The translations under genes and the position numbers were made by a program. From Streptomyces tauricus (lineage in GTDB: Bacteria; Actinomycetota; Actinomycetes; Streptomycetales; Streptomycetaceae): a stretch of DNA of 64,000 nucleotides. Of this stretch, positions 8,689-17,703 are shown piece after piece. The notes beneath the pieces were generated by a model, which saw only the letters and a list, made by a program, of their open reading frames with translations, was not told the origin of the DNA and searched no databases. The DNA lies in the NCBI RefSeq assembly GCF_014650955.1, contig NZ_BMVY01000001.1:744001-808000 (forward strand), given 5' to 3'. Positions within the stretch are counted from its first letter, which is position 1, and each line of letters begins with the position of its first letter.

Positions 8689-9492
8689 TCACCAGGCGCT
8701 GGTCTCCACGGCGATCAGGGGCACCAATTCGTTGCGCAGGGTCTCCAGGAAGGTGACGATCTCGGCCGCCACCGACCGGTGCTGCAGATCGTTCAGCACG
8801 TCGTGGTGGCCGCCGCGGACGGTCGACAGACGGGCGCGGGGAAGGGACTTGGCCGTACGGACGATCGCGTCGTGGTCCGCGAGCGGATCGGCGTCGCCGA
8901 CGAGGAGCAGCGCCGGGATGTCGGCCTCGCTCCCGTAGGCCGCCGCGAGCAGGGCCTCCGGCACCGACTCGCCGAGTGCGCCACGGCGTACCCGGGTGTC
9001 GTCCGTGAGCCTGCCCCGGTGGGCGGGGCAGGACGTACGCACGTCGAGTTCGTCGTCCCAGGTACCTGCGGCGTCCACGGCGCCGGTGGTGCGGCCGGGC
9101 AGCCCGGCGAGTACGACGGCGTCCGGTCGCAGGCCGGTCACGGTGTCCGCCGCGCCGACGAGCGCGGCGACGGCGAGGGCCCCGGTGTCCGCGCCCACCA
9201 GCACGACCGGACGGACGATCCCGTTCTCGGTCCCGCCCCCGGTCCCGTTCCCGCCCGCGGTCCCGTCGCCCGCGGCGGCCAACCGGGCTCCGAAATCGGC
9301 CAGTTGGCTGCCCAAGTCGTCGTCGGCGTCGAGGTCCGGGGCGTCGACCACACGGACGCGGTAGGCGTCGGCGGCGAGTCGCCTGCCCAGCCGGGTGTAG
9401 GTCTCGCGGGTCTCCCCCCTGCCGGGTACGACGATGACGGTGCCGCGCGTGCGCAGGCCCTCGGGGGCGTGGTGGTCGGTGTATTCGGTCAT
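8689..9492 (-). CDS. alpha/beta hydrolase with Asp in the nucleophile position
   Basis: A 267-residue alpha/beta-hydrolase. The oxyanion-region motif is VIVVPGRGETRETYTRLG. The nucleophile elbow reads VLVGADTGALA, so the usual Ser of GxSxG is Asp. The remaining triad is plausible: LLVGDADPLADHD (acid) and VRGGHHDVLND (His). Asp nucleophiles are known in haloalkane dehalogenases and epoxide hydrolases; alternatively the protein may have lost classical esterase activity. A Gly/Asn/Thr low-complexity insert (residues about 75-90) precedes the elbow strand. The ATG is one base from the stop of the upstream LLM monooxygenase, with AGGAG inside that gene. It is probably an accessory enzyme of the monooxygenase pathway. 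Confidence 0.75.
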   Translation of the reverse strand: MTEYTDHHAPEGLRTRGTVIVVPGRGETRETYTRLGRRLAADAYRVRVVDAPDLDADDDLGSQLADFGARLAAAGDGTAGGNGTGGGTENGIVRPVVLVGADTGALAVAALVGAADTVTGLRPDAVVLAGLPGRTTGAVDAAGTWDDELDVRTSCPAHRGRLTDDTRVRRGALGESVPEALLAAAYGSEADIPALLLVGDADPLADHDAIVRTAKSLPRARLSTVRGGHHDVLNDLQHRSVAAEIVTFLETLRNELVPLIAVETSAW

Positions 9493-9493
9493 G

Positions 9494-10576
9494 TCAGACT
9501 CCTGCGAGTGCGGGCTCGGGCTCGGTCGTAGGCTGCCAGCCCAGGGCGGGTGCCACCTCGGTCGCGATGAGTTCGAGGGCGCGGACGGCGGTGTCGTGGT
9601 CGAGGACGGCGGGGTTGAACTGGGTGATCAGGTCGGTCGCGAGGGGCAGCACCTTCTCCTGCCGGAGTTCCGCGACGATCTCCTCGGTGGAGCCGTGGAA
9701 GCAGTGGAAGCGGCGCAACGCCTCCTCCGTGGTGAGGCCCTCGGGGAAGGCGCCGCTCCCGGCCATGCGCAGGGCCGCCCGGTGCACGTCGTCGCCGATG
9801 TGCCGCAGTGCCGTGCGCCGGTCCTTCGCCGGGAACACGAACCGGGACAGCCCGATCCGCGGACGGCGCGGCCGGTCCCAGGCGTCCAGGTAGGCGTCGG
9901 CCCAGGGCCGCTGTATCTCGTCGGTGGGTGCGTCGAACCCGTACGCCGCCCGGTTGAGCAGCAGGTTCGAACCGCCGTCGGCGGCGTGCCGCGCCCCGGG
10001 TTCACTGAAGACGCCCTGCCAGATCCGGTCGGAGAAGTCCCCGGGCGCGGGCTGGACGCGGAATCCTGGCGTACGCACCTCTTCGCCGGCCAGGGCGGCG
10101 CGCAGCACGCTCAGGTTCTCGGTGGTCGACTCGCGTTTGCGGGCGGGGTCCCGGCCGAAGGCGGCGTACTCCAGTTCGCTGTACCCGCTGCCGACGCCGA
10201 CCTCGACGCGGCCGCCGCTGAGTGTGTCGACCACCGCGACGTCCTCGGCGAGGCGGACCGGGTCCTCCAGCGGCAGGACCGTGATGGCCGTACCGAGGCG
10301 GATACGGGTGGTCCTCGCCGCGGCGTGGGCGAGGAACGTCCAGGGTGAGGAGAGGCCGCCGCCGCTGCCCGGGACGTGGTGCTGGGCCACCCAGCCGACG
10401 TCGAAGCCGAGTTCGTCGGCGACGACGAAGAGTTCCTGCGCGTCGCGGTAGGTCTGGGCCAGGTCGGTGCCCCGGCCCTGCACGTGTGTGAGGAAGCCGA
10501 GTCTGAAGCGCGGTGTCCGGGTGGTCGTTTCAGTGGTCATTGCGGTGGTCGTTTCAGTGGTCACTTCGCTGGTCAT
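9494..10576 (-). CDS. LLM class FMN-dependent monooxygenase
   Basis: A 360-residue luciferase-like monooxygenase, probably the oxygenase half of a two-component system with the SsuE-type reductase. Family motifs are FDVGWVAQHHVPG, RIRLGTAITVLPLEDPVRLAEDVAVVD and GRVEVGVGSGYSELEYAAFG. The start is taken as the ATG at 10576, which has AAAGG about 10 bases upstream. The first 17 residues are a Thr-rich repeat (TSEVTTETTTAMTTETTT) created by a 24-base tandem duplication, so a second in-frame ATG at 10540 is possible. It lies 58 bases downstream of the FAD monooxygenase gene. The likely role is oxidative cleavage of an organosulfur substrate; the substrate is unknown. Confidence 0.82.
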   Translation of the reverse strand: MTSEVTTETTTAMTTETTTRTPRFRLGFLTHVQGRGTDLAQTYRDAQELFVVADELGFDVGWVAQHHVPGSGGGLSSPWTFLAHAAARTTRIRLGTAITVLPLEDPVRLAEDVAVVDTLSGGRVEVGVGSGYSELEYAAFGRDPARKRESTTENLSVLRAALAGEEVRTPGFRVQPAPGDFSDRIWQGVFSEPGARHAADGGSNLLLNRAAYGFDAPTDEIQRPWADAYLDAWDRPRRPRIGLSRFVFPAKDRRTALRHIGDDVHRAALRMAGSGAFPEGLTTEEALRRFHCFHGSTEEIVAELRQEKVLPLATDLITQFNPAVLDHDTAVRALELIATEVAPALGWQPTTEPEPALAGV

Positions 10577-10634
10577 GAGGCGCTCGCCTTTCGAAGTCGC
10601 CCGATCCACGGCCGAGTCGACGAACGGAGACGGC

Positions 10635-12425
10635 TCACCGTCCGGCTCCGCCGACCGCGGCGACGAGCCCCGGGGTGTCGGTCCCCCGGCCGCCGTCGGC
10701 CCCCAGCACACGGTCGAGGACGGCTTTCGCGCCGCCGGCGGGAAGTCCGTCGCCACGCCAGGCGACGTGCTGGTCGGGGCGTACGAGGACGTTGCCGGTG
10801 CCGTAGACCGCGCGTGCCTCGGGGTGGGTCAGGTGGATCACGGCGAAGGGCAGCGCCCGTGCCGCGGCCTCCGCGACGAAGGCCTCCTCGACATCCCGGT
10901 CCTCGGTGAGCACGAGCAGGGCCAGTGAGACCCCGACACGGTCGTGGAGTCTGCCGCCGTACGGGTCGACGTATCCGTCGGGGGCCCGGTGACCGGGTCG
11001 CGGGTCGTCCTCGTAGACGTCGGCGCGCCAGCGGGGTTCGGAGTCGAGCTGGCCGGGTTCGTACCAGACGGCACTCGACGCGTCGTAGCGCTCGTCGAAG
11101 GTGACACCCGGCGCCGGGTCCCGGTCCTTGCTGAGCCGTTCGCCTATCTCCTGTCGGCGCCGCGCGGCCTCCGGGCTGACGTCGGCGTCGTCGGGGATGC
11201 CGCCGCGGCGGATCTCGGCGAGTGTCGACTGGGTGCGGCGGGCCCGCTGGAGGGAGTGGTCGGCGATGCGCCAGTTGTGTCTGCGGCGTTCCTCGTCGTA
11301 GGAGTCGAGCAGCGTCCGCAGGGCGTGGCCGCCGAGCACCGCGGCCAGTTTCCAGCCGAGGTTGACCACGTCCCCGAAGCCCTCGCCGAGGTTGCCGCCT
11401 GGGGTACGGACATGGGCGGCGTCGCCGGCCAGCAGGACCCGGCCGCGGTGGAACGTCTCGGCGATACGGGTGGCGTGGTAGAAGGTCGTCGCCGAGACCA
11501 GTTCGAGGTCCAGGTCGAACCCGAACGCGGCACGGCCGATCTCCAGGAGTTCGTCCTCGGTGGGCTCGTGGTCGAGCGGGTACGGGCCCGCGTAGATCCG
11601 CCATTCGCGGGTGCTGACCGCCGCCAGGAAGCCGGACGCCTTGGGGTTGACGACGATGTTGCTGCCGCTGGGCGCCGCTCCGACCCGGTCGCTGATGTCG
11701 CCGGTCCGGACGATGAGCCGCAGCCGCTTCTCCGTGGCGTGCTCGCCCTCGCGGTCGATGCCTGTCAGCCGGCGGGTGGTGCTGCGTCCGCCGTCGGCGC
11801 CCAGTACATAGGCGGCACGGATGACACGGCGCTCGCCACCGGCCACTCCACCGGTCACGCCCCCTGTCACGCCGACGACCTCGGCGTCGATGCCGTCGTC
11901 GTCCTCGCGCAGTGCCTGGAGCTCCCACCCGCCCGCGACGCTCACACCCTGTTCCCTCAGCCGGTCGAGGAAGACCTGCTGGAGCACGGTCTGCGGGCGC
12001 CGCAGGGCCTCCTCCGACGCGTACGACGGGGTGTGGCGCCCGGAGTTGAACGAGGGGCGCGGCAGCGGGACCAGTTCGTGTCCGGCCAGGGAGGTGACCA
12101 GGCGGGTGCCCTGGTTCCACTCCGGCGGATAGGTCCAGGCGTCCCGGATGCGCTGGAGCAGCCCCCAGCGGCGGAAGTGCTCCACCACGCGCGGGGTGTG
12201 TCCCATCGCGCCGGCCCGTACCAGTGTGGCGGTGCGGGCGCGGTCCACGACGGCGACCCGGACACCGCGTCCGGCCAGTTCGACCGCGGCGGACAGGCCG
12301 ACGGGGCCCGCGCCGACGATCAGCACGTCCACCGTGTCGGGCGGGGTGGCGGCCGGGAACCGTACCGTGTGGACGTCACGCCCGCCCGTCACCGAGAGTT
12401 CGCCCGTCACCGAGAGTTCGCTCAT
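10635..12425 (-). CDS. FAD-dependent aromatic-hydroxylase-type monooxygenase
   Basis: A 596-residue class A flavoprotein monooxygenase (PheA/MhpA-like). The N-terminal Rossmann motif is VLIVGAGPVGLSAAVELAGR. The mid-protein motif VLGADGGRSTTRRLTGI and the FAD ribityl motif LLAGDAAHVRTPGGNLGEGF follow. A C-terminal thioredoxin-like domain occupies about residues 440-596. The start is the ATG at 12425, eight bases after GAGG and 10 bases past the stop of the NtaA-type gene, so the two are co-transcribed. The N-terminus carries an 18-base tandem duplication (SELSVTGELSVTGG). This enzyme uses NAD(P)H directly and does not need SsuE. It may hydroxylate an aromatic or aliphatic moiety of the imported compound; the substrate is unknown. 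Confidence 0.85.
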   Translation of the reverse strand: MSELSVTGELSVTGGRDVHTVRFPAATPPDTVDVLIVGAGPVGLSAAVELAGRGVRVAVVDRARTATLVRAGAMGHTPRVVEHFRRWGLLQRIRDAWTYPPEWNQGTRLVTSLAGHELVPLPRPSFNSGRHTPSYASEEALRRPQTVLQQVFLDRLREQGVSVAGGWELQALREDDDGIDAEVVGVTGGVTGGVAGGERRVIRAAYVLGADGGRSTTRRLTGIDREGEHATEKRLRLIVRTGDISDRVGAAPSGSNIVVNPKASGFLAAVSTREWRIYAGPYPLDHEPTEDELLEIGRAAFGFDLDLELVSATTFYHATRIAETFHRGRVLLAGDAAHVRTPGGNLGEGFGDVVNLGWKLAAVLGGHALRTLLDSYDEERRRHNWRIADHSLQRARRTQSTLAEIRRGGIPDDADVSPEAARRRQEIGERLSKDRDPAPGVTFDERYDASSAVWYEPGQLDSEPRWRADVYEDDPRPGHRAPDGYVDPYGGRLHDRVGVSLALLVLTEDRDVEEAFVAEAAARALPFAVIHLTHPEARAVYGTGNVLVRPDQHVAWRGDGLPAGGAKAVLDRVLGADGGRGTDTPGLVAAVGGAGR

Positions 12426-12435
12426 GTCGCGATCC

Positions 12436-13776
12436 TCAGTGGTCCGCGAGGCTGGGCTCGCGGGTGTTGCGGTTGGCGGGGACCGGCAGGCCGAGGTTGC
12501 CGCGCAGGGTGTCGGCCGCGTACTCGGTGCGGAACAGTCCGCGCTTCTGGAGGATCGGGACCACACCGTCGACGAAGAGTTCCAGGTCGGCGTTGTTGCG
12601 GAAGGCGAGGTTGATGCCGTCGAAGGTGCCGGCGTCGAACCACTTCTCGATGGTGTCGGCGACGGTCGTCGGCGCCCCCACGAACGGCGACCGGCGGAAC
12701 TCGCTGACCGACTCAGCCACTTGACGCAGTGTCAGCTTCTCCGCCTTGGCCCGCTCGATCAGCTTGGCCGCGCCCGTGCGGCCGCCCTTCTCGGCGAGGT
12801 GCGCCACGTCCGGGAACGGTGCGTCCAGGTCGTGCGCGCTGAAGTCGTACGCGCCGAAGGAGCGGCCGAGGAGCGCGAGGTTGCCCTTGAAGTCGTTGTC
12901 CTCCTCGAAGATCTCCCGCTCACGCCGCTGGGCGGCCCCGTCGGTGGCGGCGACGACCGGACCACCGTGAATGAAGATCTTGATGTGCTCGGGGTCGCGC
13001 CCGTAGGAGGCGGTGCGCTTCTTGATGTCGGCGTAGTAGTCCTGCGCCTGCTGCAGTGAGCCGCCGGGGGCGTAGATCCCCTCGGCGACCTGTGCGGCGA
13101 GGTCGCGGCCCTCCTCCGAGACACCGGCCTGGAAGATGACCGGCTGGCCCTGCGGTGAGCGGGAGAGGTTGAGCGGTCCTGCGATCTTGAAGTGCTCGCC
13201 GTCGTGGTTGAGTTCGTGCAGTTTGGCGGGGTCGAGGAAGACGCCCCGCTCGACGTCGGCGGGGAACGCGTCGTCCTCGTAGGAGTCCCACAGCCCGCGG
13301 GCGACCTGGACGAACTCCAGGGCCCGGCCGTAGCGGGTGGTGTAGTCGAGGTGCTCGTCGAGCCCGTAGTTGCGTGAGGTGCCGGTGTCGAAGCTGGTCA
13401 CCACGTTCCAGCCGGCCCGGCCGCCGCTGATGTGGTCGAGGGAGGCGAACCTGCGGGCGAGATTGAAGGGTGAGTTGTAGGTCGAACTCGCCGTGCCGAC
13501 CAGGCCGATGTGCCGCGTGTGGGTGGCGACCGCCGACAGCAGCGTCAGCGGTTCCAGTCGGTTGAGGTAGTGCGCGGGGTAGGTGGAGTTGATGAACTGG
13601 CTGTCGACGATGAACAGGGCGTCGAAGAGGGCGTGTTCGGCCGCCTGGGCCTGCTTGATGTAGTAGTTGATGTCGATGCTGGCGTTCTTCGCGACGCTCG
13701 GGTCCTTCCAGAGACCGTGCTGGCCGGGGCCGCCGACGCCGTAGGGATGCAGCGCGAGGTGGATCGTGCGGGGCAT
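12436..13776 (-). CDS. NtaA/SnaA/DszA-family FMN-dependent monooxygenase
   Basis: A 446-residue member of the NtaA/SnaA/DszA(SoxA) family. It is close in size to dibenzothiophene-sulfone and nitrilotriacetate monooxygenases and to the B. subtilis enzymes that break C-S bonds of S-modified cysteines. Family features are IHLALHPYGVGGPGQHGLWK, the inserted SGGRAGWNVVTSFD and QPVIFQAGVSEEGRDLAAQ. GAGAGGAA precedes the ATG. It needs reduced FMN from a partner reductase, here most simply the SsuE-type protein at 7992. The gene is first after the ABC transporter genes (90-base gap), so the product of uptake is probably its substrate. Sulfur-compound cleavage is inferred from family and context. Confidence 0.85.
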   Translation of the reverse strand: MPRTIHLALHPYGVGGPGQHGLWKDPSVAKNASIDINYYIKQAQAAEHALFDALFIVDSQFINSTYPAHYLNRLEPLTLLSAVATHTRHIGLVGTASSTYNSPFNLARRFASLDHISGGRAGWNVVTSFDTGTSRNYGLDEHLDYTTRYGRALEFVQVARGLWDSYEDDAFPADVERGVFLDPAKLHELNHDGEHFKIAGPLNLSRSPQGQPVIFQAGVSEEGRDLAAQVAEGIYAPGGSLQQAQDYYADIKKRTASYGRDPEHIKIFIHGGPVVAATDGAAQRREREIFEEDNDFKGNLALLGRSFGAYDFSAHDLDAPFPDVAHLAEKGGRTGAAKLIERAKAEKLTLRQVAESVSEFRRSPFVGAPTTVADTIEKWFDAGTFDGINLAFRNNADLELFVDGVVPILQKRGLFRTEYAADTLRGNLGLPVPANRNTREPSLADH

Positions 13777-13866
13777 GCGGATTCCTCTCGGTGGTGCGGA
13801 AGTTGAGGGGTGCGGAAAGCGAGGGTGCAGAAGGTTAAGAGTTCACGGGCCTCGCGGTACCGCTTT

Positions 13867-14739
13867 TCAGGCGTGCAGCAGCGCGCGCAGGCGGTCGCGC
13901 TCGGCCCGGTCGGCCGATGCCGTCCGCAGGGTGGGTGCGGAGCCGACGAGCAGCCGGGTGTACACGTGCCGGGGGGCGGTGATGACCTCACGGGCGGCCC
14001 CGACCTCGACGAGTTCGCCCTGGTAGAGCACGGCGATACGGTCGGCGACCCCGGCGACGGATCCCAGGTCGTGCGAGATGAAGACGAGGGCCACACCCGC
14101 CGCGCGCAGGTCCTTGAGGATCTGCAGGATCTGGACGCGGTTGGCGGAGTCGAGGGCGCTGACCGGCTCGTCGAGGATGATCAGCTTCGGTTCGGTGACC
14201 AGCGCCCGGGCCACCGCGACCCGCTGGCGCTGACCGCCGGACAGCTCCCCCGGCAGCCGGTCGAGCAGTTCCTCGGAGAGCTGGACGCGCGCGAGGAACG
14301 TACGGGCCCGGGCGGTCGCTTCCTGTCGCGCGACCCCCTGGATGAGCAGCGGCTCGATCAGCGACTCCTCGACGGTGAGGTCGGGGTCGAGGCTGCGCAA
14401 CGGGTCCTGGAAGACGTACTGGACGATCCCGCGGCGCCGCAGCCTGCGCCACTGACGGCCGCCGTACGCTCCGACGTCCTCGCCGCCGATGACGATCCGG
14501 CCCGCGGAGGCGCGTACCAGGCCCAGGACCGTACGGGCGAAGGTGGACTTGCCCGACCCCGTCTCGCCGATGATGCCGACGGTTTCACCGGGTGCGACGC
14601 TCAGCGAGACGTCGTGCAGCGCGCGGCGGCGCTGCCGGCGGGACCCGTAGTGCACGTCGAGGCCGGTGACCTCCAGGACGGCACGCCCGTCCGCCGCCGC
14701 GTCGGCGGGCCGCTGTCCCTGCGCGTGTTCGGTGGTCAC
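13867..14739 (-). CDS. peptide/nickel-type ABC transporter ATP-binding protein (DppF/OppF-like)
   Basis: A 290-residue ATPase of the Dpp/Opp family. Walker A is GETGSGKST, the signature is LSGGQRQR, Walker B is LIILDEPVSALD, and the H-loop is VFISHD. The start is a GTG at 14739 that overlaps the stop of the preceding ATPase gene by four bases, with AGGAGA just upstream. The longer open frame upstream is an artefact. This is one of two ATPases that pair with the two permeases encoded upstream. It completes a five-component importer (lipoprotein, two permeases, two ATPases) whose context points to sulfur-containing peptides or S-conjugates. Confidence 0.9.
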   Translation of the reverse strand: MTTEHAQGQRPADAAADGRAVLEVTGLDVHYGSRRQRRRALHDVSLSVAPGETVGIIGETGSGKSTFARTVLGLVRASAGRIVIGGEDVGAYGGRQWRRLRRRGIVQYVFQDPLRSLDPDLTVEESLIEPLLIQGVARQEATARARTFLARVQLSEELLDRLPGELSGGQRQRVAVARALVTEPKLIILDEPVSALDSANRVQILQILKDLRAAGVALVFISHDLGSVAGVADRIAVLYQGELVEVGAAREVITAPRHVYTRLLVGSAPTLRTASADRAERDRLRALLHA

Positions 14740-15716
14740 GATGTCTCCTGCGGCGTGAGCGGGGTGAGCGGCGCGAGGAATTTCTCCAGGCCGTACTGGT
14801 CGTGCTCGGCGATGAGCAGCCGGGTGTACTCGTGGCGCGGGTGGTGGAGGACTTCGCTCGTCGTGCCCTGTTCCACCACCTCGCCCTCGCGCATGACGAG
14901 GACCTCGTCGCACAACTGGGCGACGACGGCCAGGTCGTGGGAGACGACCACCAGGGCGAGACCGGCCTGTTGGCGCAGTTCGGCGAGGAGGTCGAGGATC
15001 TCGGCCTGGACCGTGACGTCCAGCGCGGTCGTCGCCTCGTCGGCGATGAGGATCTGCGGGTCGGCGGCGATCGCGGCGGCGATCAGGACGCGCTGGAGCA
15101 TGCCTCCGGACAGTTCGTGGGTGTACTGGCCGTAGACCAGCTCCGGATCGCGCAGTTGGACGGCCTGGAGCAGTTCGACGGCCCGGTGGCGTGCTTCGCG
15201 CCGCTTGAGCCCCTTCTTGACCCGGATGACCTCGGCGATCTGCGCGCCCACCCGGATGGAGGGGTTGAGGTAGGACGCCGGGTCCTGGAAGACCGCGCTG
15301 ATCGTGGCGCCGCGCAGGGCTGTCCACTGCTGGGGGGTCAGGGTCGCTATGTCGGTGCCGGCGATCTCGATCGAGCCCGCGGAGACCTCGAAGTGCGGGG
15401 GCAGGATGCCCAGCGTGGCACGGCAGGTGAGGGTCTTGCCGCTGCCCGACTCACCGACGATGCCGACCGTTTTCCCCGGGGTGAGTTCGAAGCTCACCCC
15501 GTGCACGATCTCGCGGTCGGTGACCTGGTCGCTGATGTGCACACCGCGCACGGCGAGCACGGGTGCGGCTGCCGCTGCCGGGACAGCCGTACGGGGCTCG
15601 TCGGCGGTCTCGGTGCCGGGCTCGGTGCCGGGGCTGTCGGGCTCGGTGTCGGGCTCACCGGCACGCTGGGCGGTGCCGGCAGCGGCGTTGTCTGACAGTT
15701 CGGACAGCGTCGTCAT
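14736..15716 (-). CDS. peptide/nickel-type ABC transporter ATP-binding protein (DppD/OppD-like)
   Basis: A 326-residue ATPase. The first 50 residues are an unusual acidic, Pro/Glu/Thr-rich tail (GEPDTEPDSPGTEPGTE) before the ATPase core. Walker A is GESGSGKT, the signature is ELSGGMLQR, Walker B is ILIADEATTALD, and the switch is VVVSHD. The ATG at 15716 shares one base with the permease stop (TGATG). The C-terminus overlaps the next ATPase gene by four bases. It energises the same importer as its neighbours. The acidic tail is not typical of DppD and may be a disordered linker. Confidence 0.9.
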   Translation of the reverse strand: MTTLSELSDNAAAGTAQRAGEPDTEPDSPGTEPGTETADEPRTAVPAAAAAPVLAVRGVHISDQVTDREIVHGVSFELTPGKTVGIVGESGSGKTLTCRATLGILPPHFEVSAGSIEIAGTDIATLTPQQWTALRGATISAVFQDPASYLNPSIRVGAQIAEVIRVKKGLKRREARHRAVELLQAVQLRDPELVYGQYTHELSGGMLQRVLIAAAIAADPQILIADEATTALDVTVQAEILDLLAELRQQAGLALVVVSHDLAVVAQLCDEVLVMREGEVVEQGTTSEVLHHPRHEYTRLLIAEHDQYGLEKFLAPLTPLTPQETS

Positions 15717-16609
15717 CACGCACCTCCGGTGGATACGGGGTCGGGCTTGCCGAGGCGATTGGCGCGGGCCTTGCGGGTGTTGACGAAGGCCCGGCCCGCC
15801 TCGCCGGAGACATCGCGGATCGCGTCGGCGAGCAGGTTGCCGGCCCAGACGGTGATCATGATGAGCACGGCGGGGGCGAGGGGCGCCCACGGCTGGTAGC
15901 TGAGGTAGCCGAGGTCGGAGGCGAGCAGCCCGCCCCAGGTGGGTGCGGGAGGCTGCACGCCGATGCCCAGGAAGGTGAGGCTGGAGACGATGATGAAGCC
16001 GACGCCGATGGTCTGGGCGAGGGCGACGGCGATCGGCGGGAGCACCTTGACCCAGACGTGCCGGCGGACGATCCAGCCGGTCGAGGCACCCGCGATCAGC
16101 GCGGCCTCCACGTACGGGGAGCGGGCGACGGCCAGGGTGGCGGCGCGGGCCACGCGGTAGAAGAGCGGGGAGACCAACGCGCCCGTGACGAGCATGGCCT
16201 GGGTGATGCCGTTGCCGAGGAGCGCGATGACCGCGACCGCGAACAGCAGGAACGGCAGGGCGACCAGCGTGTCGGCCAGGCGCAGGGTGAGCCATTCGAA
16301 GGTCCGGCCGAGGTAGACCGACAGGATGCCCGGGATCGCGCCGACGACCAGTGCCATCAGGGCCACTTCGAGGGAGCCGAGCACGCTGACGCGTGAGCCG
16401 TCCAGGAGCCGGCTGAAGGTGTCCCGGCCGAGGTAGTCGGTGCCCAGCCAGTGGGATCCCGAGGCCGCGGCGAGGGTGTTGTCGCTGGTGGCCAGGGGGT
16501 TCTGCGGAGCGAGCAGCGGGCCGAAGACGGCCAGCAGCGCGATCGCGGCGAGGATGACCACGGCGATCCGGCCGGATGTCAGGGTGAGGACGCGGCGCAC
16601 CATGGTCAT
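15716..16609 (-). CDS. peptide-type ABC transporter permease (DppC-like)
   Basis: A 297-residue membrane permease with about six transmembrane helices. It has the DppC N-terminal FGPLLAPQNPL and HWLGTDYLGRDTFSRLLDGSRVS motifs and a cytoplasmic EAA-type loop (VEAALIAGASTGWIVRRHVW). The ATG at 16609 overlaps the stop of the upstream permease by four bases (ATGA). A second in-frame ATG lies two codons on, with a GGGGGG ribosome site serving either. Together with the DppB-like protein it forms the membrane channel of the importer. Confidence 0.9.
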   Translation of the reverse strand: MTMVRRVLTLTSGRIAVVILAAIALLAVFGPLLAPQNPLATSDNTLAAASGSHWLGTDYLGRDTFSRLLDGSRVSVLGSLEVALMALVVGAIPGILSVYLGRTFEWLTLRLADTLVALPFLLFAVAVIALLGNGITQAMLVTGALVSPLFYRVARAATLAVARSPYVEAALIAGASTGWIVRRHVWVKVLPPIAVALAQTIGVGFIIVSSLTFLGIGVQPPAPTWGGLLASDLGYLSYQPWAPLAPAVLIMITVWAGNLLADAIRDVSGEAGRAFVNTRKARANRLGKPDPVSTGGA

Positions 16610-17634
16610 ACCCCCCGCTGGGATGCCGGTGTGACACGTGCCAGCACCAGGTTGACGATCAGGTTGAAGAGGACGACCAGGACGATCGACACCACGAGGA
16701 CGCCCTGCACGGCCGGTACGTCGCCGGCCTGGGCGGAGTCGTTGGCGAACCGGCCGAAGCCCTGCAGCCCGAAGATCCACTCGGTGACGACGGAGGCGCC
16801 GACCAGGGCGGGGAACTTCAGGCCGAGGGTGGCCAGGGCCGGGCCGATGCCGTTGCGGAGCACATGGCCGAGGAAGATCCGACGCGGACTCAGGCCCCGT
16901 ACCACCGCGCCCGTCACGTAGTTCTCACGGAAGGCCGCGACGAGGCTGCCACGAAGTTGGCGGGCCACGTCGGCGACGACGTCGAAGCTGAGCGCGAGCG
17001 CCGGGAGGGTGATGTGCGCGAGCCAGGGACCGAAGCCCTGTTCCGCCGGGATGTAACCGGCGGAGGGGAACAGGTGCAGTCCCACGGCGAAGACCGCGAC
17101 CAGCACGATGCCGACGACGAACGCGGGCATCACCGAGATCAGGGTGACGAAGCCGGTGATGGCCCGGTCGATCCAGGTGGTGCGCTTGAGCGCCGCGAGC
17201 GTGCCGAGGGTGAAGCCGAGGACGACACCGATGATCAGTGCGAACGTGGCGACGGACAGGCTCACTCCGAGGCCGAGGCCGATGAGTGTGGAGATGTCGG
17301 CGCCGTTGGTCCAGCTGGTGCCGAGCTGTCCGTGCAGGACACCGGTGAACCAGTCCCAGTACTGGACCAGGAAGGGCCGGTCGAGACCCCACTGGGCCTC
17401 GACCCGTGCGATCGCCTCGGGTGTCGCCTCCTCGCCCAACTGGATCCGGGCCGGGCTGAGTCCGCTCATCGACCGCAGCGCGAAGGTCACGAAGGTCGCG
17501 ACCAGGAAGACGGGTACGAAGATGGCGACCGACCGGGCCAGGGTGACCAGGAGGCGGCCGAGCGTGTGCCGCACCCTGGTCCCGACGACCCCGCGACGGC
17601 GGGCAGGCGGGGCCTGTTCCGCGGTCGTCGTCAT
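16606..17634 (-). CDS. peptide-type ABC transporter permease (DppB-like)
   Basis: A 342-residue permease with about six membrane spans. It has the DppB-type periplasmic segment EATPEAIARVEAQWGLDRPF after the first helix and the EAA loop FRENYVTGAVVRGLSPRRIF before the last helices. GAGAGGGG lies nine bases before the ATG. It is preceded by the substrate-binding lipoprotein gene (69-base gap) and overlaps the DppC-like gene. It is the first permease of the sulfur-locus importer. Confidence 0.9.
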   Translation of the reverse strand: MTTTAEQAPPARRRGVVGTRVRHTLGRLLVTLARSVAIFVPVFLVATFVTFALRSMSGLSPARIQLGEEATPEAIARVEAQWGLDRPFLVQYWDWFTGVLHGQLGTSWTNGADISTLIGLGLGVSLSVATFALIIGVVLGFTLGTLAALKRTTWIDRAITGFVTLISVMPAFVVGIVLVAVFAVGLHLFPSAGYIPAEQGFGPWLAHITLPALALSFDVVADVARQLRGSLVAAFRENYVTGAVVRGLSPRRIFLGHVLRNGIGPALATLGLKFPALVGASVVTEWIFGLQGFGRFANDSAQAGDVPAVQGVLVVSIVLVVLFNLIVNLVLARVTPASQRGV

Positions 17635-17703
17635 GGGCTTGCCCCTCTCTTGTGGTGGTCTTGTGGTGGGTTCCGTGCTGGGCGTACCGGTACCGGGTGG
17701 GTG

